Positions 26,160 through 33,554 of a stretch of DNA of 50,470 nt are shown here, in pieces. Source of the stretch: a virus. The notes beneath the pieces were generated by a model, which ran no database searches, had not been told where the DNA came from, and worked only from the letters and a program-made list of their open reading frames with translations. Every line of letters starts with the position of its first letter. Within the stretch, counting starts at the first letter, position 1. A program made the position numbers and the translations under genes. The stretch spans positions 1-50,470 of the IMG/VR virus record IMGVR_UViG_3300025085_000037. One strand, given 5' to 3'.

Positions 26160-27327
26160 AGTAGGATCTAGCGACACTAATACCACCGTTCGTGGTATGA
26201 CCGTATTCAATAAAGATAAAGTTAATACTAAGAAGCAACCGATGTTCTTCGGTGCTCCTCTTGGTATTCAGCGTTATGATACTTATAAGTATCCAGTGTT
26301 CGATAAACTTACTCAGACACAACTTGGATACTTCTGGAGACCTGAAGAGGTTTCTTTGCAGAAAGATCGCGGTGATTATCAATCATTGCGTCCAGAACAA
26401 AAGCATATCTTTACTTCTAATTTGAAGTATCAGATCATGCTTGACTCAGTTCAGGGTCGTGCTCCTGGTATGGCATTCATTCCATACTGTTCTCTACCTG
26501 AACTGGAAGCATGTATGGAAGTCTGGGGTTTCATGGAGATGATCCACAGTCGTTCATATACTCACATCATTAAAAATGTTTATGCTGATCCAGCAGAAGT
26601 GCTTGACACGATCCTGGATGACGCTATGATATTATCACGCGCCGAAACAGTCACGGGTGCGTATGATGATTTCATCAACCACGCTCAGTCATATGGAAGT
26701 GGTAATCAGTGGGAACATGCTCTTGAGGGAGTTCCCTGTGCTGAATACGATCTGTATGAACTTAAGCGTAAACTTTATCGTGCTGTAGTTAACGTTAACA
26801 TTCTTGAAGGAATCAGATTCTATGTCTCATTCGCCTGCTCGTTTGCTTTTGGAGAGCTTAAACTCATGGAGGGATCCGCTAAAATTATCTCTCTCATCGC
26901 CAGAGACGAAAACCAACATCTTGTTCTTACACAAAACATTATCAATAAATGGCGTCAGGGAGACGACCCAGACATGGTTAGAATTGCTGAAGAAGAAGAG
27001 CAGTGGGTCTATCAAGCGTTTGAGGCAGCAGTAACTGAAGAACGTATCTGGGCTGACTACCTTTTCCAGAAAGGTTCTATGATCGGTCTCAATGCTAAAC
27101 TTCTCACACAATATGTTGAGTGGGTTGCTAACCGTCGCATGAAAGCAATTGGTTTGAAACCTGTTTATGATGTTGCTGCTAAGAATAATCCATTACCTTG
27201 GACCGAGCATTGGATTTCTTCTAAAGGTCTTCAGGTAGCACCTCAGGAAACTGAGAATGAAAGTTACATTGTTGGAGGAATTAAGCAGGATGTTAAGAAA
27301 GATACTTTCGCTGATTTTCAATTGTGA
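26140..27327 (+). CDS. nrdB: Ribonucleotide reductase beta subunit, class Ia
   Basis: 395 residues from the GTG at 26140, which has a strong GAGGAGG site just upstream. An ATG at 26197 would give a start (MTVFNKDKVN...PMFFG) closer to T4 NrdB but has no ribosome-binding site; either is possible. Iron ligands and the radical site are visible: SNLKYQIMLDSVQG (Asp), WGFMEMIHSRSYTHI (Glu, His), a Tyr downstream, and IARDENQHLVLTQ (Glu, His). It supplies the tyrosyl radical to NrdA. The stop overlaps a tiny GTG-start gene. Confidence 0.95.
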   Translation: MSPVNFRVGSSDTNTTVRGMTVFNKDKVNTKKQPMFFGAPLGIQRYDTYKYPVFDKLTQTQLGYFWRPEEVSLQKDRGDYQSLRPEQKHIFTSNLKYQIMLDSVQGRAPGMAFIPYCSLPELEACMEVWGFMEMIHSRSYTHIIKNVYADPAEVLDTILDDAMILSRAETVTGAYDDFINHAQSYGSGNQWEHALEGVPCAEYDLYELKRKLYRAVVNVNILEGIRFYVSFACSFAFGELKLMEGSAKIISLIARDENQHLVLTQNIINKWRQGDDPDMVRIAEEEEQWVYQAFEAAVTEERIWADYLFQKGSMIGLNAKLLTQYVEWVANRRMKAIGLKPVYDVAAKNNPLPWTEHWISSKGLQVAPQETENESYIVGGIKQDVKKDTFADFQL

Positions 27328-27482
27328 AAAAACAACCACCGTGGAAACTGTTAGCATTAAAAGACCCGAATCTGACAGACGAAGAGTACACACTTCTGAA
27401 GTTAGGACCGATGAGTCTGGGTCAAGCGTTTCATTTACAGGCAATAAAATACAGATACCAGATCCGTGGGATGACATCCTAA
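27324..27482 (+). CDS. Tiny GTG-start gene after nrdB
   Basis: A 52-residue reading frame starting at a GTG inside the nrdB stop (TTGTGA). It contains KKQPPWKLLALKDPNLTDEE, then LLKLGPMSLGQAF and a basic C-terminus. Amino-acid composition looks protein-like, and the frame fills the space up to the terminator. A competing forward frame (27257-27487) begins inside nrdB and has a less natural composition. No family was recognised. Confidence 0.55.
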   Translation: MKKQPPWKLLALKDPNLTDEEYTLLKLGPMSLGQAFHLQAIKYRYQIRGMTS

Positions 27483-27491
27483 TGTAATCTA

Positions 27492-27522
27492 AATACCTTC
27501 ATCATATGATGGGGGTATTTTT
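27492..27522 (+). terminator. Terminator of the 61-nrdAB unit
   Basis: AATACCTTCAT pairs with ATGGGGGTATT (with G-U pairs) around a CATATG loop, followed by a run of Ts. The next ATG is at 27525. Confidence 0.8.
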
Positions 27523-27524
27523 TT

Positions 27525-27857
27525 ATGAAACCACAATCTGCTAAGGCAAAGGGTAGGAAGTTACAGCAGTGGGTAAGAGATAAATTGATCGAACATCTTA
27601 GCGTACATCCTGAGGACATTGAATCTCGGTCTATGGGTGCTGGTGGAGAAGATCTCATTATGGCAAGAGCAGCTAGACAAAAGTTCCCTCATAGTATAGA
27701 ATGCAAGAACGTGGAGAAACTAAATATCTGGGACGCATATGAACAATCAGCGTCCAATTGCGGGGATTATGAACCTATTGTTATTATCAAAAAAAATGGT
27801 AAGAAACCTTTAGTAGTAATTGACGCTGAGTACTTCATTAAAACCTTTCAAAATTAA
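27525..27857 (+). CDS. Small PD-(D/E)XK endonuclease (Holliday-junction-resolvase-like)
   Basis: 110 residues. An N-terminal basic helix KAKGRKLQQWVRDKL is followed by SRSMGAGGEDLIMARAA near 35-51 (Asp) and FPHSIECKNVEKLNIWDAYE near 54-73, giving the D-x(n)-E-x-K catalytic set, as in Hjc/VRR-type resolvases. It probably cuts branched DNA, parallel to T4 endonuclease VII. The position after nrdAB agrees with a DNA-metabolism role. The exact junction specificity is not deducible. Confidence 0.8.
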   Translation: MKPQSAKAKGRKLQQWVRDKLIEHLSVHPEDIESRSMGAGGEDLIMARAARQKFPHSIECKNVEKLNIWDAYEQSASNCGDYEPIVIIKKNGKKPLVVIDAEYFIKTFQN

Positions 27858-27859
27858 TC

Positions 27860-28552
27860 ATGAAAAAACTTTTACTAGCCTTGCTGCTTACAGCAACTCC
27901 TGTTCTCGCCCATAACCACATCACTCCACTCAATGAACCAGTAGTGGCAGATAAGATCACTAAGGGATTGAAATCTTATGATGCTATGGGATGTATGTTA
28001 CTAAGAGAATGTACCGATAATGTCAAAAAAATTCATAGCATCAGAGATCTCGGGAATAATTATCCTGATAGTAATTTTAATCTTATTGCTGATGAGTTTA
28101 ACTCAATGCTTGTTTCTCTTGAACAGGTCGGAGTTAATGTATTTCTAGCAGATGAAAAATATTTTCCTCCAGGACATCGTGGTGTGTATCACACAGTAAG
28201 CAATAACTTCTTCCTGAATGAAGACTACATGCATAATCAAGGTGTTCTTATGTCAGTCATGCGCCATGAAGGATGGCATGTAGCACAGGATTGTATGGCA
28301 GGAACTATTAATAATAGTATAATTGCTATCATTAAACCTGAAGATTCAGTTCCTCCTATGTGGGCTGAGATTGCTAAAAGAACTTATATGGGTAGTGTTC
28401 TTCCATGGGAACGTGAAGCAATGTGGGCGGGACATACTGAAGGTATGACTGCTGATGCATTAAAAGCATGTGCTACTGGTGCTATGTGGGAAGTATATCC
28501 TCCAACTCCTTTAACACGTCAGTTCTTGGAAGATAAAGGTTACATTAAATAA
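27860..28552 (+). CDS. Secreted HExxH-motif protein, putative zinc metallopeptidase
   Basis: 230 residues. A clear signal peptide MKKLLLALLLTATPVLAHNH has cleavage near A17. The mature part has VMRHEGWHVAQDC near 133, an HExxH zinc motif in a helix, with EGMTADALKACA near 194 as a possible third-ligand helix and several cysteines. I infer a periplasmic or virion-associated metalloprotease; the family is not named. It is followed by a chain of membrane proteins, which suggests an envelope role. Confidence 0.65.
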   Translation: MKKLLLALLLTATPVLAHNHITPLNEPVVADKITKGLKSYDAMGCMLLRECTDNVKKIHSIRDLGNNYPDSNFNLIADEFNSMLVSLEQVGVNVFLADEKYFPPGHRGVYHTVSNNFFLNEDYMHNQGVLMSVMRHEGWHVAQDCMAGTINNSIIAIIKPEDSVPPMWAEIAKRTYMGSVLPWEREAMWAGHTEGMTADALKACATGAMWEVYPPTPLTRQFLEDKGYIK

Positions 28553-28555
28553 ATA
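28548..28555 (+). promoter_or_regulatory. Late promoter motif upstream of membrane-protein genes
   Basis: AATAAATA overlapping the preceding stop and 21 bases before the ATG at 28577. Confidence 0.45.
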
Positions 28556-28576
28556 AAAGAGCCTTACTCTTTACTC

Positions 28577-28867
28577 ATGGAATCAAATCCGAAGAAGAAA
28601 GAGGAAGCCAAAAAGGAAAACAAATTTGAGTGGGCGGACGAGGGTGTATCAACTCTCGTTCGAGTTATTATTCTTGGTTGGTCAGCAGCAATTCTGACCC
28701 TTAATTATGTAACTGTTCCTGGTATTCCTCAAAAAAACATCGATCCGACTTTTATAGCCAGCGTGTTCACTGGAACGCTTGCGACGTTCGGTGTCGTTGC
28801 GTCTAAAAAGAAAGACGATTCAAAAGAAGCACCTACACTGGAGAAGAAAGATGCAAAAATTGATTAA
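28577..28867 (+). CDS. Two-helix membrane protein (holin-like topology)
   Basis: 96 residues: a highly charged N-terminus (NPKKKEEAKKENKFEW), two hydrophobic segments (VRVIILGWSAAILTLNYVTV and FIASVFTGTLATFGVVA) and a charged C-terminus. The topology is compatible with a class II holin, but nothing else identifies it. The 3' end overlaps the next gene by 17 bases. Confidence 0.55.
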   Translation: MESNPKKKEEAKKENKFEWADEGVSTLVRVIILGWSAAILTLNYVTVPGIPQKNIDPTFIASVFTGTLATFGVVASKKKDDSKEAPTLEKKDAKID

Positions 28868-29087
28868 TGGTGTCGCGTTATTATCTGGTTTAGTTTCTTT
28901 AGCTGTCTTAGGGGGTGGTGCTTATCTTTACATTCAAAAGGATTCAATTATCGAATCACAAAAAGAAAATTTAGCGAAAGTTATTGCAGAAGCAATGACT
29001 GATGCTCTTCCTGGTATGCTCGATGGTGCAATGCCAGAGATGCCTGAACTGCCATCGGCAACTGGTCCCGCGATTAGGTTACCATGA
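28851..29087 (+). CDS. Single-span membrane protein with MP-rich tail
   Basis: 78 residues from the ATG at 28851, chosen because the hydrophobic helix (LINGVALLSGLVSLAVLGGG) starts just after it; an upstream ATG at 28779 would add a basic leader inside the previous gene. A helical segment and a Met/Pro-rich tail (GMLDGAMPEMPELPSATGP) follow. Function unknown. It overlaps the next gene by four bases. Confidence 0.6.
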   Translation: MQKLINGVALLSGLVSLAVLGGGAYLYIQKDSIIESQKENLAKVIAEAMTDALPGMLDGAMPEMPELPSATGPAIRLP

Positions 29088-29716
29088 CAAATCCAGAAGA
29101 GTTAGCACAAAAATATGCTACCGAGCATGTACCGAGCAAGTCACCTATTAAAGGTATTGCATTGACCTTGGGTGGACTCTTCGCATTCGCTCATTTAGGT
29201 TTACTGGGATATGTTATTCATAGACCAGAGCAACCAAAACTTCCTCAAGTACCTACAATCAATATTCCTCATGGGGATTATTCTTCCTACAAGATTAAAG
29301 CTGGTAAGGATGGATACGAGATTGAATATAAAGCAAACGATCCTGCAATTTTAGAATCAGAAAGATCATTATCTTCTGATAGTAATAAGAAAGGATTGTT
29401 TGGTGGTGGTACAACAAGTCGCCGTGAGTATCGTAGTGATCAGTATACTATGGATGGTACTCGTAATCTGGGTGGAGGTGACATAGGAGAAGTGGGAAAG
29501 ACCGGAGGTGTAAGCGCAGAGTGTTTAGTGGCAGACGCTGGGGCAAGAACTCAGGGTGCGATGGCAGGAACAGCAATTAGTGCTGGTCTTATCGTTCCTG
29601 CTGTTGCTAGCATTCCTTATGTTGGATGGTTAGCATCTGGTTGGGCGCTATTGCTAGGACAAAAAATAGGATCCTCTTCAGGATCTGCTGTAGGATCACT
29701 ACTTAATGACTGCTAA
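29084..29716 (+). CDS. Membrane protein with C-terminal Gly/Ser-rich hydrophobic hairpin
   Basis: 210 residues. One N-terminal membrane helix (IALTLGGLFAFAHLGLLGYV, residues about 25-44), a soluble middle, and a C-terminal hydrophobic glycine-rich region (GTAISAGLIVPAVASIP, then GWLASGWALLLGQKIGS). Glycine-zipper-like spacing in the last segment suggests helix packing in a membrane. No family was recognised. It is coupled to both neighbours (ATGA, TAATG). Confidence 0.6.
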   Translation: MTNPEELAQKYATEHVPSKSPIKGIALTLGGLFAFAHLGLLGYVIHRPEQPKLPQVPTINIPHGDYSSYKIKAGKDGYEIEYKANDPAILESERSLSSDSNKKGLFGGGTTSRREYRSDQYTMDGTRNLGGGDIGEVGKTGGVSAECLVADAGARTQGAMAGTAISAGLIVPAVASIPYVGWLASGWALLLGQKIGSSSGSAVGSLLNDC

Positions 29717-30531
29717 TGGATATTCGTGAGATTGCACCAATTGATATTAATGTAAAGATCAGGGAACTAGATATCCCACCTATTGATATCTGGACTGCCC
29801 CTGCTGTAGGTAATACTAACGTTAGTATTCCACCAGTCACAGTAGAATTAGGAACACCTATCGTTAATATTCCTGGATGTGTCGAAGCTCACGAATCTAA
29901 TAATGATTCTAAAACTGTTGGTACGGATGATGAGAATGGTTTAATCACATATTGTGATGCAGGTGTTCCATCATTCAATCCAATTGATTATGATAAAAAT
30001 CAGTTAAAGTTTACTAAAGATTCAAGACCAACTCCTCAATTTAAAGGAGAGCAACCAAATAATTTAGAAGATGATACTCCTGAATCTGCTGTAGGAAGAA
30101 CACCTGAAGATACAGCAAACATTCAATGTCCTACTCAAGAACAGTTAGATAAAGAACCCGTGGGGTTCCTGTTTGATAGTGGACGCAAAGAAATATTAGG
30201 ATACAAGTTGGTTGGAAACCAATGTGTCCGAGAGGTAGGTGATGTACCTATCATTACACAAGTATTAAATGGATTACCCCCAACTGGTGTTGTTATCACC
30301 ACTGGGGGTATTGCTGTAGTTGCTACTACATCAGCACTGCTTGCTAAACCATTCGCTGACATTCTTCTGAAGGTAATTAAACCTACAGTGAAGAAAGTTC
30401 TGAAGAAGGTTGCTGCTATTCGGGGGAAGAAACTGAAGGTCCAGTCTGTAGAGGACCGCCGAGTAGAACAGCGGGATCGGAATCAAGCGATTGCAAAGTT
30501 GAAGTCTGTGAAGGCGAAGACGAAGAAGTAG
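29716..30531 (+). CDS. Hypothetical protein with proline-rich start and basic tail
   Basis: 271 residues. The N-terminus has alternating strands (IDINVKIRELDIPPIDIWTA), a middle acidic region, and one membrane-type segment near residues 195-212 (GVVITTGGIAVVATTSALLA), followed by a very basic C-terminus (IKPTVKKVLKKVAAIRGKK). The last 116 bases overlap the 3' end of the minus-strand gene. The basic tail after a membrane span would sit in the cytoplasm. Function unknown. Confidence 0.6.
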   Translation: MDIREIAPIDINVKIRELDIPPIDIWTAPAVGNTNVSIPPVTVELGTPIVNIPGCVEAHESNNDSKTVGTDDENGLITYCDAGVPSFNPIDYDKNQLKFTKDSRPTPQFKGEQPNNLEDDTPESAVGRTPEDTANIQCPTQEQLDKEPVGFLFDSGRKEILGYKLVGNQCVREVGDVPIITQVLNGLPPTGVVITTGGIAVVATTSALLAKPFADILLKVIKPTVKKVLKKVAAIRGKKLKVQSVEDRRVEQRDRNQAIAKLKSVKAKTKK

Positions 30532-31345
30532 GTTGTGGAATAGTATGTGCGTGGGGTGCGATAGCATTCTTATTCATTACTACAACATCAGCACACACAC
30601 TTGCATACTTACTACCAGGTCGGAAAATAATTCCTTGCTGCATTAGTGTTCCACAATTCTTAAGTCTTGCAATCTCAAAGTCCAATCTTTTATTGGCAGT
30701 TATTTGTTGCATCATTGCAATGTTAGAAGTTGCTGCTTCCTTACAAAGATCTTGTAACTTTTTATCTGTAGGTGTACTCCATGTCATGGAGAAACCAACA
30801 CCTATACTATAATTATCTTTCTGTCCGGTTCTTGTTTTTTTGTGAAATAAAATATCACCGGGATTATCGATACGACCGTCTGGAATAACATTCCCATCAT
30901 CATCGAAGGCACCCATAGTATCAGTAACATCATATACTGGGTCATTATAATATGGTTCCCATGGTCTAGAAGCAGATGCAGTTCCAGTTACATAGGGTGA
31001 GAAGTTGCGAGTTGGACCTTGACATTGTATACCACCTCCGTATGTGTTTGTAATATATGGTCCCTGAAGAACTTGTACGGCTTGGTTTGTAACGGAGCCT
31101 GAACTGTTAGCCACAGGAGAAGCAGTAGCAGACACACCACCAATAGTTTCAGCATAAGAAGGATTAGCAAATAATAATGTTACTGCGAGAAGATACTTGT
31201 GGTATCGGTTACGCTTGTAACGTCGGTTTCCCTTTGAATAATTGTATGATTTTGGAGCCCTGGTCCAGAATAAGTTTCTGTGAATTGAAACGCTGCTCCT
31301 GGTGTCGTTTGTTGGAACGATGGTTTGCTCGTTACTCCCGTCCAT
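30416..31345 (-). CDS. Exported protein with uncertain start
   Basis: A signal-peptide-like segment KYLLAVTLLFANPSYAETIG precedes a mature part rich in Gly/Ser/Thr with NYSIGVGFSMTWSTPTDKKL and several Cys. There is no ATG, GTG or TTG near that signal in frame. The only canonical start is an ATG at 31345, which has GGAG seven bases upstream but lies 166 bases inside the preceding gene and adds 48 basic residues. Frameshifting, an unusual start or a sequence error are the alternatives. The Ser/Pro-rich C-terminus overlaps the plus-strand gene. The family is unknown. Confidence 0.6.
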   Translation of the reverse strand: MDGSNEQTIVPTNDTRSSVSIHRNLFWTRAPKSYNYSKGNRRYKRNRYHKYLLAVTLLFANPSYAETIGGVSATASPVANSSGSVTNQAVQVLQGPYITNTYGGGIQCQGPTRNFSPYVTGTASASRPWEPYYNDPVYDVTDTMGAFDDDGNVIPDGRIDNPGDILFHKKTRTGQKDNYSIGVGFSMTWSTPTDKKLQDLCKEAATSNIAMMQQITANKRLDFEIARLKNCGTLMQQGIIFRPGSKYASVCADVVVMNKNAIAPHAHTIPQPTSSSSPSQTSTLQSLDSDPAVLLGGPLQTGPSVSSPE

Positions 31346-31617
31346 GATGATGTCACTCCATCTATAGTTACATTAGAAGCACCTGTTCCTGGGGAAAGGT
31401 TTCCAGATGCTGATACACCAGAACCAGTAGCAGAGTACTGGTATCCGGTGCTATAATCCATGCTATTTATAGTCTCAGTTATCTTCTGAGTTGTCTCTGT
31501 GTGGCTCGACATGGACCCCTGACTGAAGTTCGGGACCACGGGGACCGCCAGGGCAGCTGCAGGTATGACACTTGCAACCACCGCAGATATCACAGACCAG
31601 CGAATCATAGTACTCAT
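31180..31617 (-). CDS. Exported Ser/Thr/Gly-rich protein A
   Basis: 145 residues. Signal-peptide-like start MSTMIRWSVISAVVASVIPA with cleavage plausible after AALAVP. The mature part is Ser/Thr/Gly rich with TTPGAAFQFTETYSGPG, matching GAAFSFSQSYTQADA in the next upstream protein, and both carry a VPNFS segment, so the two look paralogous. It is followed by the gene with the missing start. A TATAAATA on this strand at 31464-31471 lies inside. Likely secreted or virion-associated; function unknown. Confidence 0.65.
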   Translation of the reverse strand: MSTMIRWSVISAVVASVIPAAALAVPVVPNFSQGSMSSHTETTQKITETINSMDYSTGYQYSATGSGVSASGNLSPGTGASNVTIDGVTSSWTGVTSKPSFQQTTPGAAFQFTETYSGPGLQNHTIIQRETDVTSVTDTTSIFSQ

Positions 31618-31628
31618 TGTTTTTATCC

Positions 31629-32126
31629 TCAGTCAATTACAGTAATCTCACTAACAAATTGTCCTGTTGCTGTAGTGCCAGCTCCACCAGCCGTCACAGT
31701 AATTACACCCGCAGATGTAACAGTACCAGCTAGACTTCCAGCAGTTCCTGCAGTGTAAGAAGTTATATTGGAGAAGTTAGGAACAGTTCCTACGGTAGGA
31801 GCAGCAGTTGGGATTGCATCAGCCTGTGTATATGACTGACTGAATGAGAACGCTGCACCAGCGGTGTCTTGAGTAGCAGAAATAGTACCAGGAGAGTAAA
31901 CTCCTGCAGTAATCGTGCCAGCAGAAACTGTACCTGCAGTGTTACCATCTGTAGTATCAATATTTGAACCACTAATACTAAACGAAGAACCAATTCTTGT
32001 TGCCTGTGTTCTAGCAGCATCAACAGTTAGTTGTACGCTAGAAGCATGTTTTGATACAAGTCCGCCAGCGTTAGCAGCAGTGGCGGTCATCAGAAGCATT
32101 CCAAAAGTCAAGAAGACTTTTTTCAT
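31629..32126 (-). CDS. Exported Ser/Thr/Gly-rich protein B
   Basis: 165 residues. Signal peptide MKKVFLTFGMLLMTATAANA with A-x-A-type cleavage, then KHASSVQLTVDAARTQATRI and long Ala/Gly/Thr beta-repeat-like sequence (GTVSAGTITAGVYSPGTI). It shares GAAFSFSQSY and VPNFSN motifs with protein A. It follows a late promoter. Such exported proteins are odd for a phage with an intracellular cycle. The role is unknown. Confidence 0.7.
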   Translation of the reverse strand: MKKVFLTFGMLLMTATAANAGGLVSKHASSVQLTVDAARTQATRIGSSFSISGSNIDTTDGNTAGTVSAGTITAGVYSPGTISATQDTAGAAFSFSQSYTQADAIPTAAPTVGTVPNFSNITSYTAGTAGSLAGTVTSAGVITVTAGGAGTTATGQFVSEITVID

Positions 32127-32151
32127 TATACCTTGATATAAAGACTGAAAC

Positions 32152-32159
32152 TATTTATC
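32152..32159 (-). promoter_or_regulatory. Late promoter for the exported-protein genes
   Basis: GATAAATA on the minus strand, 26 bases upstream of the ATG at 32126. Confidence 0.55.
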
Positions 32160-32182
32160 TTTTTATTTTTGAATGTTAATAT

Positions 32183-32644
32183 TTACTCTACGAGTGTCCC
32201 ACGTTCTTTTCTAATTTTTTTAAGTGCTTCAAGGTTCATGTCTTTGGTGCCACCATCATATGGATGAGCATAACCTTCAGTAATCATTTGTTCGTTAAGC
32301 GACACGTCGCTGTCCCCAATGTATAACCAGCCAAGAAGGCGACCATATTTACCGACCCCACCAACAAGTTCAGTCCTAACAGACAACTCATCATCACCAG
32401 CCAGAGTGCTTTCCAGTTTCGCTTGGAGCCAGTTGGTTGCGTCGATTCCAAGTGCTTTCTCCTCTAAGTTTCTAGTTCTTTTCTCCGGCGTATCAACTCC
32501 TGCAACTCTAACTCTTTCTTTCTTGTATAAATCAAACCCGAGGTCGATAGTGACATCAATAGTATCACCATCAACCACACGATTGATCTCCGTCACTCGG
32601 AAGTTGTAGCAGCTCTTTCTGCTCGGTGGTGTCATTGCTCCCAT
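32183..32644 (-). CDS. Staphylococcal-nuclease-like (thermonuclease) protein
   Basis: 153 residues. INRVVDGDTIDVTIDLGFDL near residues 20-39, RVRVAGVDTPEKRT near 44, EEKALGIDATNWL near 61 and KYGRLLGWLY near 99 give the SNase Ca-binding Asp and catalytic Arg/Glu/Arg set. No signal peptide, so it acts in the cell, perhaps on host nucleic acid. The ATG at 32635 (MTPPSRK) is an alternative start. It overlaps the upstream membrane gene by 74 bases. Confidence 0.85.
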   Translation of the reverse strand: MGAMTPPSRKSCYNFRVTEINRVVDGDTIDVTIDLGFDLYKKERVRVAGVDTPEKRTRNLEEKALGIDATNWLQAKLESTLAGDDELSVRTELVGGVGKYGRLLGWLYIGDSDVSLNEQMITEGYAHPYDGGTKDMNLEALKKIRKERGTLVE

Positions 32645-32780
32645 CTTCTAACTCTGCAAATGCTTGTCTTAATATGTATACAACTACAAACAATGCTCCG
32701 GCAACTGCTAGTATTACACATATAATTACCGACCACACAGGATCCGTAACGTTATCTAAAGGTCTTAATAATAAATTCAT
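32571..32780 (-). CDS. Small single-span membrane protein
   Basis: 69 residues with one helix (VWSVIICVILAVAGALFVVV, residues about 15-34) and an acidic tail. The ATG overlaps the stop of the upstream tiny gene (ATGA), supporting translation. The 3' end overlaps the nuclease gene by 74 bases. No homology was recognised. Confidence 0.6.
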   Translation of the reverse strand: MNLLLRPLDNVTDPVWSVIICVILAVAGALFVVVYILRQAFAELEDGSNDTTEQKELLQLPSDGDQSCG

Positions 32781-32857
32781 TTCTTAACAGGCCAAGTAAG
32801 TTCCATTCCTATCGTGAGTAGCAGAACAAATCCAAATACAAATATTCCACTCATCAT
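32777..32857 (-). CDS. Tiny membrane peptide
   Basis: 26 residues, MMSGIFVFGFVLLLTIGMEL then TWPVKK: one membrane helix and a basic end. Four-base overlaps with the genes on both sides are the main evidence. Confidence 0.5.
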   Translation of the reverse strand: MMSGIFVFGFVLLLTIGMELTWPVKK

Positions 32858-33030
32858 AATCTATTACCACTATCTGCTGAAGGAATTAATTGATATGCCA
32901 TTTTATCTCTTAGCATGTTGATGCGTTCATCATCATATTGATTGAAGTTTCCTCGCTTATCAACTTTTTTATAATAGTGTAATGCATTGAGGATGATCGC
33001 ATAGTCATCTATAGTAAGTTCAAATTTCAT
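32854..33030 (-). CDS. Small soluble protein, family of 32854/33027/36400
   Basis: 58 residues starting MKFELTIDDYAIILNALHYY. The strand-helix opening matches VNLTIEDVRLLHHCVIKRLE in the next upstream gene and MRFNATDMHRLHNACKVYQE at 36.4 kb, so these are probably paralogues. It overlaps its neighbours by four bases each. No function is known. Confidence 0.55.
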   Translation of the reverse strand: MKFELTIDDYAIILNALHYYKKVDKRGNFNQYDDERINMLRDKMAYQLIPSADSGNRL

Positions 33031-33218
33031 AGTTGATGGAATTGGTAATCTAAAATCATTCTATACAAAGAATCTCTCATGAACCATAAGTGTTCTTGTT
33101 CTTCGGCAGGTCTAGCAGGGAAACCTTCCCAACGTTCTAACCTTTTTATTACACAGTGATGTAGTAAACGTACATCTTCTATGGTTAAATTTACTGTGTA
33201 GTCTGGTTCGTTATTCAT
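33027..33218 (-). CDS. Small soluble protein, paralogue of 32854
   Basis: 63 residues. VNLTIEDVRLLHHCVIKRLE followed by WFMRDSLYRMILDYQ gives two helices. Same strand-helix-helix plan as the adjacent gene. The ATG overlaps the stop of the upstream gene. Function unknown. Confidence 0.6.
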   Translation of the reverse strand: MNNEPDYTVNLTIEDVRLLHHCVIKRLERWEGFPARPAEEQEHLWFMRDSLYRMILDYQFHQL

Positions 33219-33445
33219 GGATTGCGTGGGTTTATTCCTTGTGTTTTAAGATATTCAACCCACCAATCGGTATCTTTTATATACCTCCAATTTGGGACAG
33301 GTTTTCCTTGTTCTACCACATAGTATTGATGGAGCGCATCATCTATAGTCTGTGCGATCTCCATACTCTTCTTCATCTTCGTCAACGTCTGCATATGCAT
33401 CTGCCACGAATGGTCCTCGTTTTCGTAAATGTTCTTTTCCGACAT
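33215..33445 (-). CDS. Small hypothetical protein
   Basis: 76 residues from the ATG at 33445 (MSEKNIYENEDHSWQMHMQT). A C-terminal KPVPNWRYIKDTDWWVEYLK is Trp/Tyr rich. The start chosen avoids a leader (MRCGYLQ) read from an ATG at 33484. The first 107 bases overlap the upstream membrane gene in a different frame, an unusually long overlap, but both frames look coding. Unknown function. Confidence 0.55.
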   Translation of the reverse strand: MSEKNIYENEDHSWQMHMQTLTKMKKSMEIAQTIDDALHQYYVVEQGKPVPNWRYIKDTDWWVEYLKTQGINPRNP

Positions 33446-33554
33446 AAGAGTTTTCTGTGTTAACTGCAGATACCCACACCGCAAGTTTCATTACTATAAA
33501 AACGATAGCTAATGGTAAGAAGCATCCAACTAAAATAAGAGTCTTAGTCATCAT
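33339..33554 (-). CDS. Small membrane protein with acidic tail
   Basis: 71 residues from the ATG at 33554. MMTKTLILVGCFLPLAIVFI then VMKLAVWVSAV is a membrane helix, and the tail is acidic (ADVDEDEEEYGD). It overlaps the stop of the upstream gene by 11 bases. The 3' half overlaps the next gene. Confidence 0.5.
   Translation of the reverse strand: MMTKTLILVGCFLPLAIVFIVMKLAVWVSAVNTENSYVGKEHLRKRGPFVADAYADVDEDEEEYGDRTDYR

Noticed and set aside
26603-26630. TTGACA/TATGAT inside nrdB as a promoter
   Set aside because: The spacing is 16 bases but it lies in the middle of a conserved coding region with no gene start for 700 bases; probably chance.
27257-27487. Alternative forward frame through the nrdB end
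   Set aside because: It starts inside nrdB, has Arg/Glu/Ser-rich low-quality composition and competes with the coupled GTG frame.
30416-32126. Large plus-strand frames opposite the exported-protein genes
   Set aside because: They lack motifs and plausible starts, while the minus-strand frames have signal peptides and a late promoter.
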